DNA from: Coleofasciculus sp. FACHB-T130 | GTDB lineage: Bacteria; Cyanobacteriota; Cyanobacteriia; Cyanobacteriales; FACHB-T130 | DNA: 64,000 bases | NCBI RefSeq assembly: GCF_014695375.1 | Contig: NZ_JACJOG010000051.1 | Location: forward strand, 61,035-125,034 | Direction: 5' to 3' | Shown: piece after piece, positions 46,162 to 56,064 of the stretch | How positions within the stretch are numbered: position 1 is the first letter of the stretch | Layout of the letters: each line of letters starts with the position of its first letter | The notes under the pieces: generated by a model | Told to the model about the DNA's origin: nothing | What the model saw: only the letters and a program-made list of their open reading frames with translations | The model's database searches: none | Translations under genes and position numbers: made by a program

Positions 46162-48114
46162 ATGGAAACAGTAGCCCGCGAAAGCGAATTAGAGGTACTG
46201 GGGCGAATTCTACAAAATCGCCTTTACTCGGCATTACCGGAGAAGGTTCCCTTTCAAGTTCGGTGTGCCTTACCGCAGGAAGCGTTAATTATTTTGACGC
46301 AACACCCAGCGGATTTTCTGCCTGACCCGCAACGAACCTTTAGAACGTTAGAGCAAACTCTCAAAAGTCTGCAACCGGAATTTGCCCGTCAAGTCCAGGT
46401 GTATCTAAGAGTAGTCGGGCAAAAGCAACCCTATGCTTTCCATGCCTTCAGTGTCGATCCGCCTGTTGTGTCCCCGTCACCTGTGTCAACGTCAACTGTG
46501 TCAACGTCAACGACTGCTCTCGCTGATGAGACAGCTGTTATCGAGGAGACAATCCCAAATTCGACAGAAGTCAAAAATCCGCCCAAAAAATTGAGGCGCA
46601 AGGAGACAATTCCGGAAAATCTCCCCAGCGAGACACCAGCAGCGGCAGATGACAGCATTGGAGTGGATACCGATTCGGCAGAAATCGGCTCAGCACCGAC
46701 AATTGATGAATCTTCCTCCCTTCCCGCCGATGAACTCAGTTTAGAGCCGGATGAGTCGCCGCCGGATGATTCGCCGGAGGAGGTTAAAAGCGAGGCACCA
46801 CCGACTTCACTGGTTGGTAAACTACAGCGATTGCCATTGCCGGTACTGTTGGCAAGCGCGGGAGTAAGTTTATTGACGTTTCTGCTCACTCTCTACGCCT
46901 TGACACGTCCCTGCGTCATCGGAACTTGTACGCCGCTACTCACGGCACAAGCGTTGAGCCAGGAGGCATCTGCAACCCTTCAAAGACCAAAATCTGGGCA
47001 AGAAATATTAGAAGCAAGAGAGAAACAACAAGAGGCAATCCGCCTTTTGAAGCTGATTCCATTCTGGTCTGGTTCTTATTCCGAAGCTCAGAAGCAATTG
47101 AACGACAATTCGCAGCAAGCCGAATTGCTCGATCAGCTGGTAATGGCTTTGAGTAAAGGTTCCGCGGCGGCTAGACAGAGCCAAAATCCTCCCCATTCAG
47201 CGACAGAATGGTTAGAAATTCAGAAGCTATGGCGAGAAGCGATCGCGCTTTTGGAACCCGTGCCCAAAAATAGCACGGTCTATCAACTGGCTCAGCAGAA
47301 AATTAAGGACTATCGAATAAATTTAGCCGCGATTAACGGGCGAGTGAATGCCGAACGACAGGCGCTTAAAAACCTCGACGCTGCAAAAGAAGGGCTTCAG
47401 GTAGCAGAAGCCCGTGAAGGAGTGGCGAATTCGATCGCCACTTGGCGACTGGCTGAAATGAACTGGGAGATGGCAATCAATCGGCTCAAGGCGATTCCTG
47501 TCGGCACGACTTCCCGTCCGGAGGCGCAGCAACTGCTGGCGACGAATCTGCCCAAATTGTCAGCAGCACGCGATCGCAAAAACAAAGAACAAATTGCCGC
47601 TAACGCCTACAATTTTGCTCAAACCCTCGCACGTAATGCCAAAAATTACGAACAGCGCAACCAATGGACATTAGCGGTGCTGAACTGGCGCAATGCAATT
47701 GTTAACATTCAAAAAATTCCCAGAGGCACTTTTTTCTACAATCAAGGCGATTCCCTAATGAGTTCTTATAAAGCCGAACTCAGGCAAGCAGAAATCCAAC
47801 TAGGGTATGCCAGCCTGCTCCAAAAAGCGAGTACCGATCTTATTAAAACCTGCGCTGGGACGCCGAAAGTCTGCGAATACACTGTCACCAGTCAGCTTAT
47901 CAGAGTTCAGCTGACACCCGCTTATATGCAGATGGTGACGCAAACCGTAAACGCCGCACAATTGAGAGGAGATTCTAATGCTCAAGCTGGGATAGCCGCT
48001 CATTTGCGAACGCTAGGAGACGCACTGGAAGCGATTAGCGATAACGCCCGTATTCCTCTTGAACTCTATACTCCAGATGGTTCGTTGATTAACAAGTATC
48101 CTAAAGTTAGCTAG
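46162..48114 (+). CDS. Large single-pass membrane protein, unknown function
   Basis: The 650-residue protein has a small N-terminal domain (about 1-100), an acidic Pro/Ser/Thr-rich linker (100-215), one membrane helix (about 226-248) and a long helical, Gln/Ala-rich part (about 265-560) with repeated LNWRNAI and MNWEMAI words, suggesting degenerate helical repeats. The last 90 residues form another small domain. I do not recognise a named family. The layout resembles a cytoplasmic domain joined through a helix to a periplasmic coil. Confidence 0.75.
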   Translation: METVARESELEVLGRILQNRLYSALPEKVPFQVRCALPQEALIILTQHPADFLPDPQRTFRTLEQTLKSLQPEFARQVQVYLRVVGQKQPYAFHAFSVDPPVVSPSPVSTSTVSTSTTALADETAVIEETIPNSTEVKNPPKKLRRKETIPENLPSETPAAADDSIGVDTDSAEIGSAPTIDESSSLPADELSLEPDESPPDDSPEEVKSEAPPTSLVGKLQRLPLPVLLASAGVSLLTFLLTLYALTRPCVIGTCTPLLTAQALSQEASATLQRPKSGQEILEAREKQQEAIRLLKLIPFWSGSYSEAQKQLNDNSQQAELLDQLVMALSKGSAAARQSQNPPHSATEWLEIQKLWREAIALLEPVPKNSTVYQLAQQKIKDYRINLAAINGRVNAERQALKNLDAAKEGLQVAEAREGVANSIATWRLAEMNWEMAINRLKAIPVGTTSRPEAQQLLATNLPKLSAARDRKNKEQIAANAYNFAQTLARNAKNYEQRNQWTLAVLNWRNAIVNIQKIPRGTFFYNQGDSLMSSYKAELRQAEIQLGYASLLQKASTDLIKTCAGTPKVCEYTVTSQLIRVQLTPAYMQMVTQTVNAAQLRGDSNAQAGIAAHLRTLGDALEAISDNARIPLELYTPDGSLINKYPKVS

Positions 48115-48409
48115 GAATAAAAGTCTCACATTAGGGTCGGTTATGTTTTCTATCTCAACCCACCAAATCCTGAGGTTGCGTTAGCTTTTGCTGTTGCTAC
48201 TTATACCATTTCACTTTTGTGCTGCTACACTTACTGCTTCGTCTTCCTTCCCAGTTGAGCGGATCAAATGTGTAGCATCATCAAGGGAAATTAGGATTAC
48301 ATCTTGCATTTGTCAAATTAATAAACAACAGATGCAAAGTCGTAATAAAACTGGGCAAGATTTGAGTTAAACTACCTAGGATTTTTTTAAGAAAACTCGT
48401 TTTTTATTT

Positions 48410-49189
48410 TTAATGATTCTTGAGTTGGGCTTCGCTAGTAAAAAACTGGCGGCAAAGCCCTTGAGTGACTAATAAAGTTGTCACTAAGTTGGTAAAAGCA
48501 AGCATAAACATAATTAAAATTTGGTAGGATGCAGCATTCAGCGGGTCAACACCACTCAATAATTGACCTGTAATAATTCCCGGTAGTGTCACGACTCCAA
48601 CAACCATCATTTGGTTCAGAGTGGGAATCAAACCGGCGCGGATGGAATCTTTGCGGTATTGTGCAACCGCCTGTTGTGGCGTTGCACCTAAGCTCAGGTG
48701 GGTTTCAATTTCGGCGCGACTAGCGTTGACGGTGCTGCTCAAACGTTCGCCCGCGATCGCTGCTCCATTCATCGCATTTCCGAGTACAATTCCCGCTAAG
48801 GGAATCAGGTACTGGGGTTCATACCAAATGGGCGGCTGAAGGATCAACAAAGTGGTGTAACTCAATGTCAGGGCGCTACTCACCAAAATCGACCCCCACA
48901 CCACGGGCAATACTTGGGGAATTTTTTTGCCGATGCGATTGCGAGCAACAATTGCGGCAATGCTCAGCATCACCATCAAAAGTGCCAAAACTGCCCAAGG
49001 ATTTTTCCAGGCGAAGACAAAGGCTAATACATATCCAACGCCCAACAGCTGGATAATAGTGCGACCAGTCGCGATCGCCAATTGCCCTTCTAATCCGAGT
49101 TGTTGAATCCTGGATAAACCAATGGCAACTGCCATCATGCCCAACGCCAAGACAAGGTCTGTAAAGTTCAGTGCGATTAAAGAATCCAC
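48410..49189 (-). CDS. fetB: Iron export ABC permease FetB (UPF0014)
   Basis: The 259-residue polytopic protein has the UPF0014 pattern: ATGRTIIQLLGVGYVL, PLAGIVLGNAMNGAAIAGERL, LSLGATPQQAVAQYRK and MMVVGVVTLPGIITGQLLSG. FetB pairs with the ATPase FetA to export metal, lowering iron stress. No fetA is visible in this window. Confidence 0.88.
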   Translation of the reverse strand: MDSLIALNFTDLVLALGMMAVAIGLSRIQQLGLEGQLAIATGRTIIQLLGVGYVLAFVFAWKNPWAVLALLMVMLSIAAIVARNRIGKKIPQVLPVVWGSILVSSALTLSYTTLLILQPPIWYEPQYLIPLAGIVLGNAMNGAAIAGERLSSTVNASRAEIETHLSLGATPQQAVAQYRKDSIRAGLIPTLNQMMVVGVVTLPGIITGQLLSGVDPLNAASYQILIMFMLAFTNLVTTLLVTQGLCRQFFTSEAQLKNH

Positions 49190-49253
49190 AGTTCAAAATG
49201 AGGTCTTGCTTTCTCCCTAATTCTGCCAGGGTTGAGGAAGTTTTGATTGCGGA

Positions 49254-49336
49254 GGGCGGAGGACTGAGGACTGAGGACTGAGGACTGAGGACTGAGGACT
49301 GAGGACTGAGGAGTTAGGAGTTAGGAGTTAGGACTG
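49254..49336. repeat. Long heptamer tandem repeat (GAGGACT type)
   Basis: About eight consecutive GAGGACT units from 49258, then three AGGAGTT units. This is the longest array of its kind in the window. It sits between fetB and the aminotransferase gene. Confidence 0.85.
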
Positions 49337-49528
49337 AGTGAAAATAGGAATGCTCCCCTTGTCCTCTGTGGGTCTGCTTCGTTTTCCTGTTATCGTCCCT
49401 CTATCTGCCAAATTCTGCGAAACAATTTTGTAAGTTCGGCATTCTGAATCAAAAAGGATGGTGAGGCGTGGATTCCCTTTCTGAGCAAAATTTGGTTCTA
49501 TGTAGATAAAAATTTGTGGTGTCAACGA

Positions 49529-50653
49529 GTGAATAATATTCCCCCCCTAGACCTGTCGCGGCAGTACAAAATTATCAGTGAAGAAGTGAATGCAGCCGTT
49601 CTAGGCATCTTGGCTTCTGGTCGTTATATTGGTGGTCCTTCGGTTGCAGGCTTCGAGCAACAGTTTGCAGCTTACACAGGCGTTTCAGAGTGTGTAGCGT
49701 GTAACTCTGGTACAGATGCCCTCTATCTAGCTCTCAGGGCTTTACAGATTGGGCCGGGGGATGAGGTAATTACGACGCCTTTCACCTTTATTGCCACTGC
49801 TGAAGTAATTAGCGTGGTGGGGGCGACGCCGGTTTTTGTCGATATTGATGCCCATACGTTTAATTTCAATATCGATCAGCTGCAAAAGGCGATTACCGCT
49901 AAAACTCGCGCCATTATCCCAGTTCACCTGTTTGGGCAGCCGGTGGATATGACGACAGTGATGGACGTAGCACAGGCTCATAATCTAGCGGTGATTGAAG
50001 ACTGTGCCCAAGCCACAGGCGCTGAGTGGGCAGGATCTAAAGTAGGCAGCATCGGGCATATTGGCTGCTTTAGTTTCTTTCCTACTAAGAATCTGGGTGC
50101 TTGTGGGGATGGCGGTGCGGTGACGACGAACGATCCAGCGATCGCTTCTGCTATACGGATGCTGCGGGAGCATGGAATGCGCGATCGCTACCATCATGAA
50201 GCAACTGGCATTAATAGCCGCTTGGATGCTCTACAAGCCGCCATTCTGCAAATTAAACTGCGTTATCTGGATACGTGGAATGACCTGCGTCGCTCGGTTG
50301 CACAGCAGTACCACCAATTGTTAGAGCCGGTGCCTGGGGTGGTGAAGCCGCAAGAAACGCCAGGAGGTCGCTGTGTTTGGAATCAATACACGATTCGCCT
50401 CACCCAATCCAGTAACGGCAGCTATCGGGATGAGGTTCGCAATCAGCTACAGCAGCAAGGCGTTAGTTCGATGGTTTACTATCCCCTGCCTTTACACCTA
50501 CAGCCGGTCTACAAGAATTTAGGCTATAAATCTGGGGACTTCCCTGTGGTGGAGCAAGTCTGTCACGAGGTTTTGGCCTTGCCCATGTTTCCAGAACTTT
50601 CTCTGGCGGAACAGGAGCAAGTGGTTTACAGCTTGAAAGATTGCTTGGGATAA
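49529..50653 (+). CDS. DegT/DnrJ/EryC1/StrS-family aminotransferase (second copy)
   Basis: From GTG 49529 the enzyme has 374 residues; a TTG at 49514 would add five. Motifs are NNIPPLDLSRQYK, CNSGTDALYLALRAL, EDCAQATGAEW and FFPTKNLGACGDGG with Schiff-base Lys187. Such enzymes aminate sugar nucleotides. It is a paralogue of the 22722 gene but has no sugar genes around it. Confidence 0.9.
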   Translation: MNNIPPLDLSRQYKIISEEVNAAVLGILASGRYIGGPSVAGFEQQFAAYTGVSECVACNSGTDALYLALRALQIGPGDEVITTPFTFIATAEVISVVGATPVFVDIDAHTFNFNIDQLQKAITAKTRAIIPVHLFGQPVDMTTVMDVAQAHNLAVIEDCAQATGAEWAGSKVGSIGHIGCFSFFPTKNLGACGDGGAVTTNDPAIASAIRMLREHGMRDRYHHEATGINSRLDALQAAILQIKLRYLDTWNDLRRSVAQQYHQLLEPVPGVVKPQETPGGRCVWNQYTIRLTQSSNGSYRDEVRNQLQQQGVSSMVYYPLPLHLQPVYKNLGYKSGDFPVVEQVCHEVLALPMFPELSLAEQEQVVYSLKDCLG

Positions 50654-50710
50654 GTTTTGAGTTTTGAATTTTGAGTTTTGAGGGTTGATTGATTAACCTC
50701 GATTTCTGGC

Positions 50711-50739
50711 GTAGGGGCATGGCGCTGCCATGTCCCTAC
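50711..50739. repeat. Palindromic GTAGGGGCATGGC repeat
   Basis: GTAGGGGCATGGC pairs with GCCATGTCCCTAC, except for one mismatch. It resembles the palindrome at 2046-2073 and lies in the gap between convergent genes, where it may serve as a terminator. Confidence 0.7.
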
Positions 50740-50843
50740 AGAACGTGCATCAGTGTAAGTTTTTTAATCCACGTTCCTTAGCCAAGATTTATTCAAAATT
50801 CAAAACTCATCACTCATCACTCATCACTCCGACCGCTTAGGGA

Positions 50844-51593
50844 TTACGCATGAATGCGTTCGCGGCTGACAGTGGATAGTGCTTCCACCAAGCTACGAAC
50901 AGCCGCTACCATCGCGACTTCACTGTTGAGTTGGTTGATGGCAGAACCGACGCCGACACCCGCAGCACCGGCAGCGATCGCCATCGGTGCGGTAACGCTA
51001 GAAATTCCGGAAGCACACAGGACTGGGACGGAAACAGCGCGGGAAATTTCGTAAGCTGCTGCTAAGGTAGGAGCCGCTTTTTCAATCAGTCCCAGCGTAC
51101 CGGCGTGAGTCGGGGTTGAGGAAGTGCCTCCTTCGGTTTGGATAATATCGGCACCGGCTTTTACCAATGCTTCTGCGAGTTGAACTTGCCGATCTAGCTC
51201 CAGAATATGGGGCACGGTGACAGACAAGGTAATATTTGGCAGCAGCGATCGCGTTGCTTGCGTCAGCGCCAACACTTCCTCTGCTTCAAACCGCCGTCCC
51301 TGCGCGTAAAAACTATCAAAGTTGCCGATCTCAATCAAATCCGCTCCAGCTTCCACTGCGATCGCAAACAGTTCTGGTTCTACTGCTGATACGCAAATTG
51401 GCAGGCTTGTCAACTGACGAGCCAACCGCACCAAATTGGGTTCTGCGGCAATATCGACGAAAGTAGCACCGCCTAAGTCGGCTGCCTTAACGGTGGCAGC
51501 AACTCGCTCCGGATGGAAGTTATTCAATCCGGTAATAATTTTTAAAGCACGACCTTGGTCAAAGACACGCTGTAGTGTAGTATTCATGGTCAT
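50844..51593 (-). CDS. ycf23: Ycf23/DUF561 TIM-barrel protein
   Basis: The 249-residue protein begins with a Gly/Ala-rich TIM barrel: KIITGLNNFHPERVAATVKAAD, ATFVDIAAEPNLV, GADLIEIGNFD, GADIIQTEGG and PVLCASGISSVTAPMAIAAGA. This is the Ycf23/DUF561 family, conserved in cyanobacteria and algal plastids. Its function is not established; the fold suggests phosphate-binding substrates. Confidence 0.88.
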   Translation of the reverse strand: MTMNTTLQRVFDQGRALKIITGLNNFHPERVAATVKAADLGGATFVDIAAEPNLVRLARQLTSLPICVSAVEPELFAIAVEAGADLIEIGNFDSFYAQGRRFEAEEVLALTQATRSLLPNITLSVTVPHILELDRQVQLAEALVKAGADIIQTEGGTSSTPTHAGTLGLIEKAAPTLAAAYEISRAVSVPVLCASGISSVTAPMAIAAGAAGVGVGSAINQLNSEVAMVAAVRSLVEALSTVSRERIHA

Positions 51594-51828
51594 AAGCCCG
51601 ATTTGGCTCGCAAATTTTGCATCTTAATTGTACAGACCGAATCATCCGGTCTCTACATTCAGAACGATCTACCTGGGAATATTACTGCGGAAGGTTGTGC
51701 ATCCCCGCTGATTGCCATACCATCAGGAAATAAAAATTACGCTCTGCTTTTTATCACAACTGGGATCTAGACTAGGAGCATAGCGCAGATCCTGCCCCCC
51801 TCCTGCCCTCCTCCTGCCAGTGACGGTC

Positions 51829-52944
51829 ATGAATTTTCCACCCACAAATCTGTCAACTTTTCACTCAGATGTTTTACAGCAAACTGAACTAGGGCAGCTG
51901 TGTGGTACCGAGCAGTTGTTCCGCGATCGCTATGAGATCCTGCGAATGTTGGGAAGAGGTGGCTTTGGTATCACCTTTTTAGCCAGAGATGCCAACTTGC
52001 CAGGCGATCCTTTGTGCGTGATTAAGCAGCTGTGTCCCAAGTTTAGCGATCCGATTGGACTGCAAACAGCGCGGAAACGCTTCGAGCAAGAAGCAAGAAC
52101 CCTCAGTAAGTTGGGCAGCCATTCCCAAATTCCCATGCTGCTAGATTACTTTGTAAACGAGGGAGAATTCTATTTAGTTCAAGAATATGTACGAGGGTAT
52201 ACCCTCGCACGCTTGGTGCGGCGCGGAGGTCCCTTATCGGAAGAGGGCGTTAAATATTTCCTTCGTCAAATCCTGCCATTGTTGCAGTACATCCACGGCA
52301 ATAATGTAATTCACCGCGATATTAAGCCCCAGAACATCATCCGTTGCCAGGACGATGGGAGGCTGGTGCTGATTGACTTTGGAGCTGTCAAAGAGGAGAT
52401 GGTTCCTTTAAGCGATACAGGAGGTCAGAAGCAAACCACCCAGTTTATCGGCACGGTTGGATTTGCACCGCCGGAACAATTTTCACTGCGTCCTGTTTAT
52501 GCCAGCGATATTTATTCGTTAGGCGTAACGTGTCTTTACTTGTTGAGTGGGAAAGCGCCGCTAGAATTTGATAGCGATCGCTCTACGGGTGAGATTCAGT
52601 GGCAGGACACGATATCAGTCAGTAAAGACTTTGGCAAAATTCTCAACAGAATGCTGAAAATCTCTTTACGCGAACGTTATCAATCTGCAACAGCGATTAT
52701 GCAGGCATTTGGCTGGGAATCGCCTCAAGACAATTTAGCGCAGTTTATGACAACTCAGCGTCCTTCAGGGAAAGATTCAGATAAGAAAAAATCAGAAGCA
52801 AATTCACCAAATTATGTTTCTCCTACCGCCAGAACAGCGATCGCGCTTCGAGATTGGAAAGCTAGGTGGCAGGCAAAGCAACGAGATCCTAAGAAAAGAC
52901 ACCGTCATAGCATCATTAGCAGTTCTGGTAACTCAGGACTTTAG
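51829..52944 (+). CDS. Serine/threonine protein kinase
   Basis: The 371-residue kinase (ATG 51829; a GTG three codons earlier is possible) has a P-loop LGRGGFGITFLARD, catalytic Lys in CVIKQL, HRDIKPQN, DFGAVKE and the activation end GTVGFAPPEQF, that is, all core Hanks motifs. The C-terminal 70 residues are basic and low-complexity. There is no membrane helix. Its targets are unknown. Confidence 0.95.
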   Translation: MNFPPTNLSTFHSDVLQQTELGQLCGTEQLFRDRYEILRMLGRGGFGITFLARDANLPGDPLCVIKQLCPKFSDPIGLQTARKRFEQEARTLSKLGSHSQIPMLLDYFVNEGEFYLVQEYVRGYTLARLVRRGGPLSEEGVKYFLRQILPLLQYIHGNNVIHRDIKPQNIIRCQDDGRLVLIDFGAVKEEMVPLSDTGGQKQTTQFIGTVGFAPPEQFSLRPVYASDIYSLGVTCLYLLSGKAPLEFDSDRSTGEIQWQDTISVSKDFGKILNRMLKISLRERYQSATAIMQAFGWESPQDNLAQFMTTQRPSGKDSDKKKSEANSPNYVSPTARTAIALRDWKARWQAKQRDPKKRHRHSIISSSGNSGL

Positions 52945-53868
52945 GAATTGGTAGTGGGAAAATTATAGTTGGTTATTACACCATTGCTCAACAAAGGCTT
53001 CCGCTTTTGGGCAGAAGTTTCCTATTGGGTGCAGCAGTTTATTTCCTGAGAGTGAAAGCCCAGACAAGATGCCAATATTCCTTTCAGATATCTTCTAAAA
53101 AATTCTTTTCCTAAAGGAAAAAGGGAACGGTTGCTTATATAGCAATCCCATTTAAGTGGCGGACCAGCGGTTCATATCCTCGAATTCTTAGAGAATTCGA
53201 GGATATCACCTTCATGAATCGTTTAGGCTCACTGCATTATCTCGGTCTATTATTAATTGATAAAATATAAAAAGTCGTTTTAGATTTCTCAAACTTACAG
53301 ATGGAAACATTTAGATCGCTCAAGCGTCTAGTTTAGTAAAAAGTTTGAGAGCGAGCTGATATCAATTCACCTGTTTAAGCGCTACACTTCAGTTTCTTAT
53401 TATCTATCTTCCTTCTAGCGTAGCAGCACTCCCACCTCAGGGGGTGAGGTATCTGATGTGTATCACCAAAGACTAAAGTAAAATCTTATGAAAATAATTT
53501 GTTTTAGATCATAATCATTAACCATAGAAAAGCCAATGAGGTTGTGACAGTTATTTGAAAGGGCATTCAATCGAAGAAGCTTTGGTCACGAAAATAACTT
53601 AGAAATTATGTGGCAACTTAACAAACTGGCATCGCATTGATGAAGCTTGCTACTTAGAAAGCTCAGAATCAGTTTTATAAGTTATTTAGTCGTCAAAAAA
53701 TGATTGGTGAGGGTGTTTCTATGAGTAAAAAAATGGGAATAAATACCCAACCGCTTTAGCAAGTTAATCCTGAAAACAGTAAAAACAAACAAGCAGGATT
53801 TGCACTGACTCCGCCAAAGATAAGGCATTGAAAACGTAGGAACTTAGAATACCGAACAAGAGGGTAGA
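52945..53868. other. Long gene-free stretch after the kinase gene
   Basis: More than 900 bases without a credible coding frame. It contains the perfect inverted repeat at 53174-53206. The end carries the leader of the 53869 gene, whose ribosome site AGAGGG is visible. Confidence 0.45.
53174..53206. repeat. Perfect 15-bp inverted repeat
   Basis: ATATCCTCGAATTCT (53174-53188) and AGAATTCGAGGATAT (53192-53206) match without error around a three-base loop. It is not followed by T residues, so a terminator role is doubtful; it could be an operator or the end of a small mobile element. Confidence 0.8.
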
Positions 53869-54729
53869 ATGAAACCTTATCAAATTTTAATAACATGCGC
53901 GATCGCTATAGGAGCGATCGCAGGTTCCACTTTAGCAACGATTAGCTACCGCAACAGCCAACCACCACAACCCACAACTGAAGTTCCAGCTCCTCCGGCG
54001 ACAACGGAGACACTAGAACCGACAATACCCCCGTCTGTGGCGGTATCGCCCCCACCGTATACGCCGCCGACTTCAAAACCAACTGGGACTCAAACAACTC
54101 CGCCAGACAAAAGTTCGTTTTCTCAGTTTCGCGTGCGTCTTTTAGATGCCATTAGTCGGCGGGATGCTAATTTTATTCGCACGCTTGTCACCTCAGAAAC
54201 TGAATGGAACTATGGCGGTACGCTCAATTTGGACAGCTACAACATTGATGACAAAAATTCTAAATTTTGGGCATACATGGATAAGGCACTTAGTTTAGGT
54301 TGTGCTACCGACAATCAGGCAAAAGTGGCGAACAAAGAACCGGGATCTGATGTTTGGGTGTGTCCAGATATCGCAAAAGCACTGGAGTCAATTCGCCCAG
54401 ATAAACCGAATGTTGGACAACTGGCAATTTTAGGACAAAATGTGAATGTCCGTGCAAACCCTGGGGCAGGTAGCAAAGTTGTGGGGGTTGTGTCTTACGA
54501 TTTTGTAGGGTTTGATGGCAACACCTTTAACAGCTTACCAGAGCAGATGCAGAAAGAGGTGAAGGAAAAGGTTATCGATGGTTGGACGCCAGTGAAACTC
54601 GGGAATGGTAAAAAAGGTTGGGTTCTCAACCGCTATGTGTACGATTCAGAAACCGATTACCGCGTCAGTTTTGTGCGAATTCGCGGACAGTGGCGACTAC
54701 GTTACTTCTTGCCAGGAAATGGGAATTAA
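53869..54729 (+). CDS. Exported protein with SH3-like domain
   Basis: The 286-residue protein has an N-terminal hydrophobic segment (about 5-25), a long Pro/Thr-rich linker (about 32-82), a globular part (85-175) and a bacterial SH3-like region at about 180-250 (GQNVNVRANPGAGSKVVGVV, then GWTPVKLGNGKKGWVLNRYV). Bacterial SH3 domains often bind peptidoglycan or peptides. It is likely anchored in the membrane and facing outwards. Confidence 0.8.
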   Translation: MKPYQILITCAIAIGAIAGSTLATISYRNSQPPQPTTEVPAPPATTETLEPTIPPSVAVSPPPYTPPTSKPTGTQTTPPDKSSFSQFRVRLLDAISRRDANFIRTLVTSETEWNYGGTLNLDSYNIDDKNSKFWAYMDKALSLGCATDNQAKVANKEPGSDVWVCPDIAKALESIRPDKPNVGQLAILGQNVNVRANPGAGSKVVGVVSYDFVGFDGNTFNSLPEQMQKEVKEKVIDGWTPVKLGNGKKGWVLNRYVYDSETDYRVSFVRIRGQWRLRYFLPGNGN

Positions 54730-54756
54730 GCGATCGCAATTTCTGAAATAAAGAGG

Positions 54757-55905
54757 TTAATCCACAGTCAAAGTCTTCGTTAAATTTCTGGGGCGATCGA
54801 CATCCAATCCCCGATGAACAGCCGTGTAATAGGCTAAGAGTTGCAACGGAATAACTGTCAGGATGGGAGAAAGTAATTCGTCCACATCTGGGACGGTCAA
54901 CACCCGATCAAATAAGCCAGTAATTTCTGAATTGTTTGTGGATGTCACGCCAATGAGCCGAACCCCCCTTGCTTTTGCTTTTTGGGCATTGGCAAGGATT
55001 TTTTCGTACACAGTTCCGGGCATCGCGATCGCTACTACAGTTACAGAAGAATCTAGCATCGCAATTGGACCATGCAAAAACTCTCCAGCGTGATAACCTG
55101 TTGCGTGGATATAGCTGGTTTCTTTCAGTTTCAGTGCTGCTTCTAGAGTGATGGGAAAATTAATCCCGCGCCCTAAAATAATGCAGTTTTGGGTATGGGT
55201 AAAGTCTTTGGCTAGCTGCTCGACGGCGTGCTTTTGGCTTTGTAAAATTAAATCAATTTGATCGGGGATTTGGCGCAATTGCGTGAGGATTTGATGCAGT
55301 CGATCGCTCGATAGAGTTTGACGGCAGTATGCTACATCAAGTGCCCAACAGTAGAACGCTATCAACTGAGCGACAAAGGTTTTGGTGGCAGCGATCGCTA
55401 CTTCACTTCCTGCCAAAGTATGAATTGTACGATCTACCAGCTTTTCTAAGGAACTTCCCGCCTGATTGGTAATTCCTAAAAATCGAGTTTCACCAGAACA
55501 ATGCTGTTTTTCTATTTCTAAGGCAGCGAGAGTATCTGCGGTTTCTCCAGATTGGGTAACGCCAACAATGAGAGTATTCGGAGTTGCAGGCGATGGTGCA
55601 TCCCGAAATTCTGAGGCATAGTGTACGCTTGTTGGCACTTTAGCCACTTGCTCTAATAGATATTTACCTACTAAGCTGGCATGAAGACTACTGCCACAAG
55701 CAAGAATTTTAATCTGGTCTATACCATCGTAAAAGTTGGATGATAAACCTAAGTTTAGAGGTTGTTGAGTCAATTCAAGTCGTGGCTGTTGATCGTTGAA
55801 ACGAATTTCTGAGAAAGCCTCTAAACAAGTTCGGACAACTTCTGATTGCTCATGGATTTCCTTGAGCATGAAGTGGGAAAATACCTTTTCTTTAGGAGAA
55901 TTCAC
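54757..55905 (-). CDS. GlmS-like protein with SIS domains only
   Basis: The 382-residue protein corresponds to the isomerase part of glucosamine-6-phosphate synthase: HFMLKEIHEQSEVVRTCLEAF, ILACGSSLHASLVGKYLLE, VTQSGETADTLAAL, EVAIAATKTFVAQL and GYHAGEFLHGPIAMLD. The N-terminal glutaminase domain, with its catalytic Cys, is absent, and no trace of it lies upstream. It cannot use glutamine as ordinary GlmS does; it may use ammonia, act in reverse as a deaminase, or handle another sugar. Confidence 0.85.
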   Translation of the reverse strand: MNSPKEKVFSHFMLKEIHEQSEVVRTCLEAFSEIRFNDQQPRLELTQQPLNLGLSSNFYDGIDQIKILACGSSLHASLVGKYLLEQVAKVPTSVHYASEFRDAPSPATPNTLIVGVTQSGETADTLAALEIEKQHCSGETRFLGITNQAGSSLEKLVDRTIHTLAGSEVAIAATKTFVAQLIAFYCWALDVAYCRQTLSSDRLHQILTQLRQIPDQIDLILQSQKHAVEQLAKDFTHTQNCIILGRGINFPITLEAALKLKETSYIHATGYHAGEFLHGPIAMLDSSVTVVAIAMPGTVYEKILANAQKAKARGVRLIGVTSTNNSEITGLFDRVLTVPDVDELLSPILTVIPLQLLAYYTAVHRGLDVDRPRNLTKTLTVD

Positions 55906-56064
55906 GCTGCACTAGAAATGTTAATTGGATTGGCTGCTGCCGATAGGAGCTAGAGCCTCCTATCAGCAGTATTCCCGGACTTAGTTGGGGAAGAAGGAAA
56001 AATAACCTACCCTTAAAAGGAAATTGCTCCCTGTTCTAGGTTCCTATGCCCTACTACGAACAGT

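Noticed and set aside
49254..49336. Repeat array considered as CRISPR
   Set aside because: Units are seven bases with no spacers; it is a simple tandem repeat.
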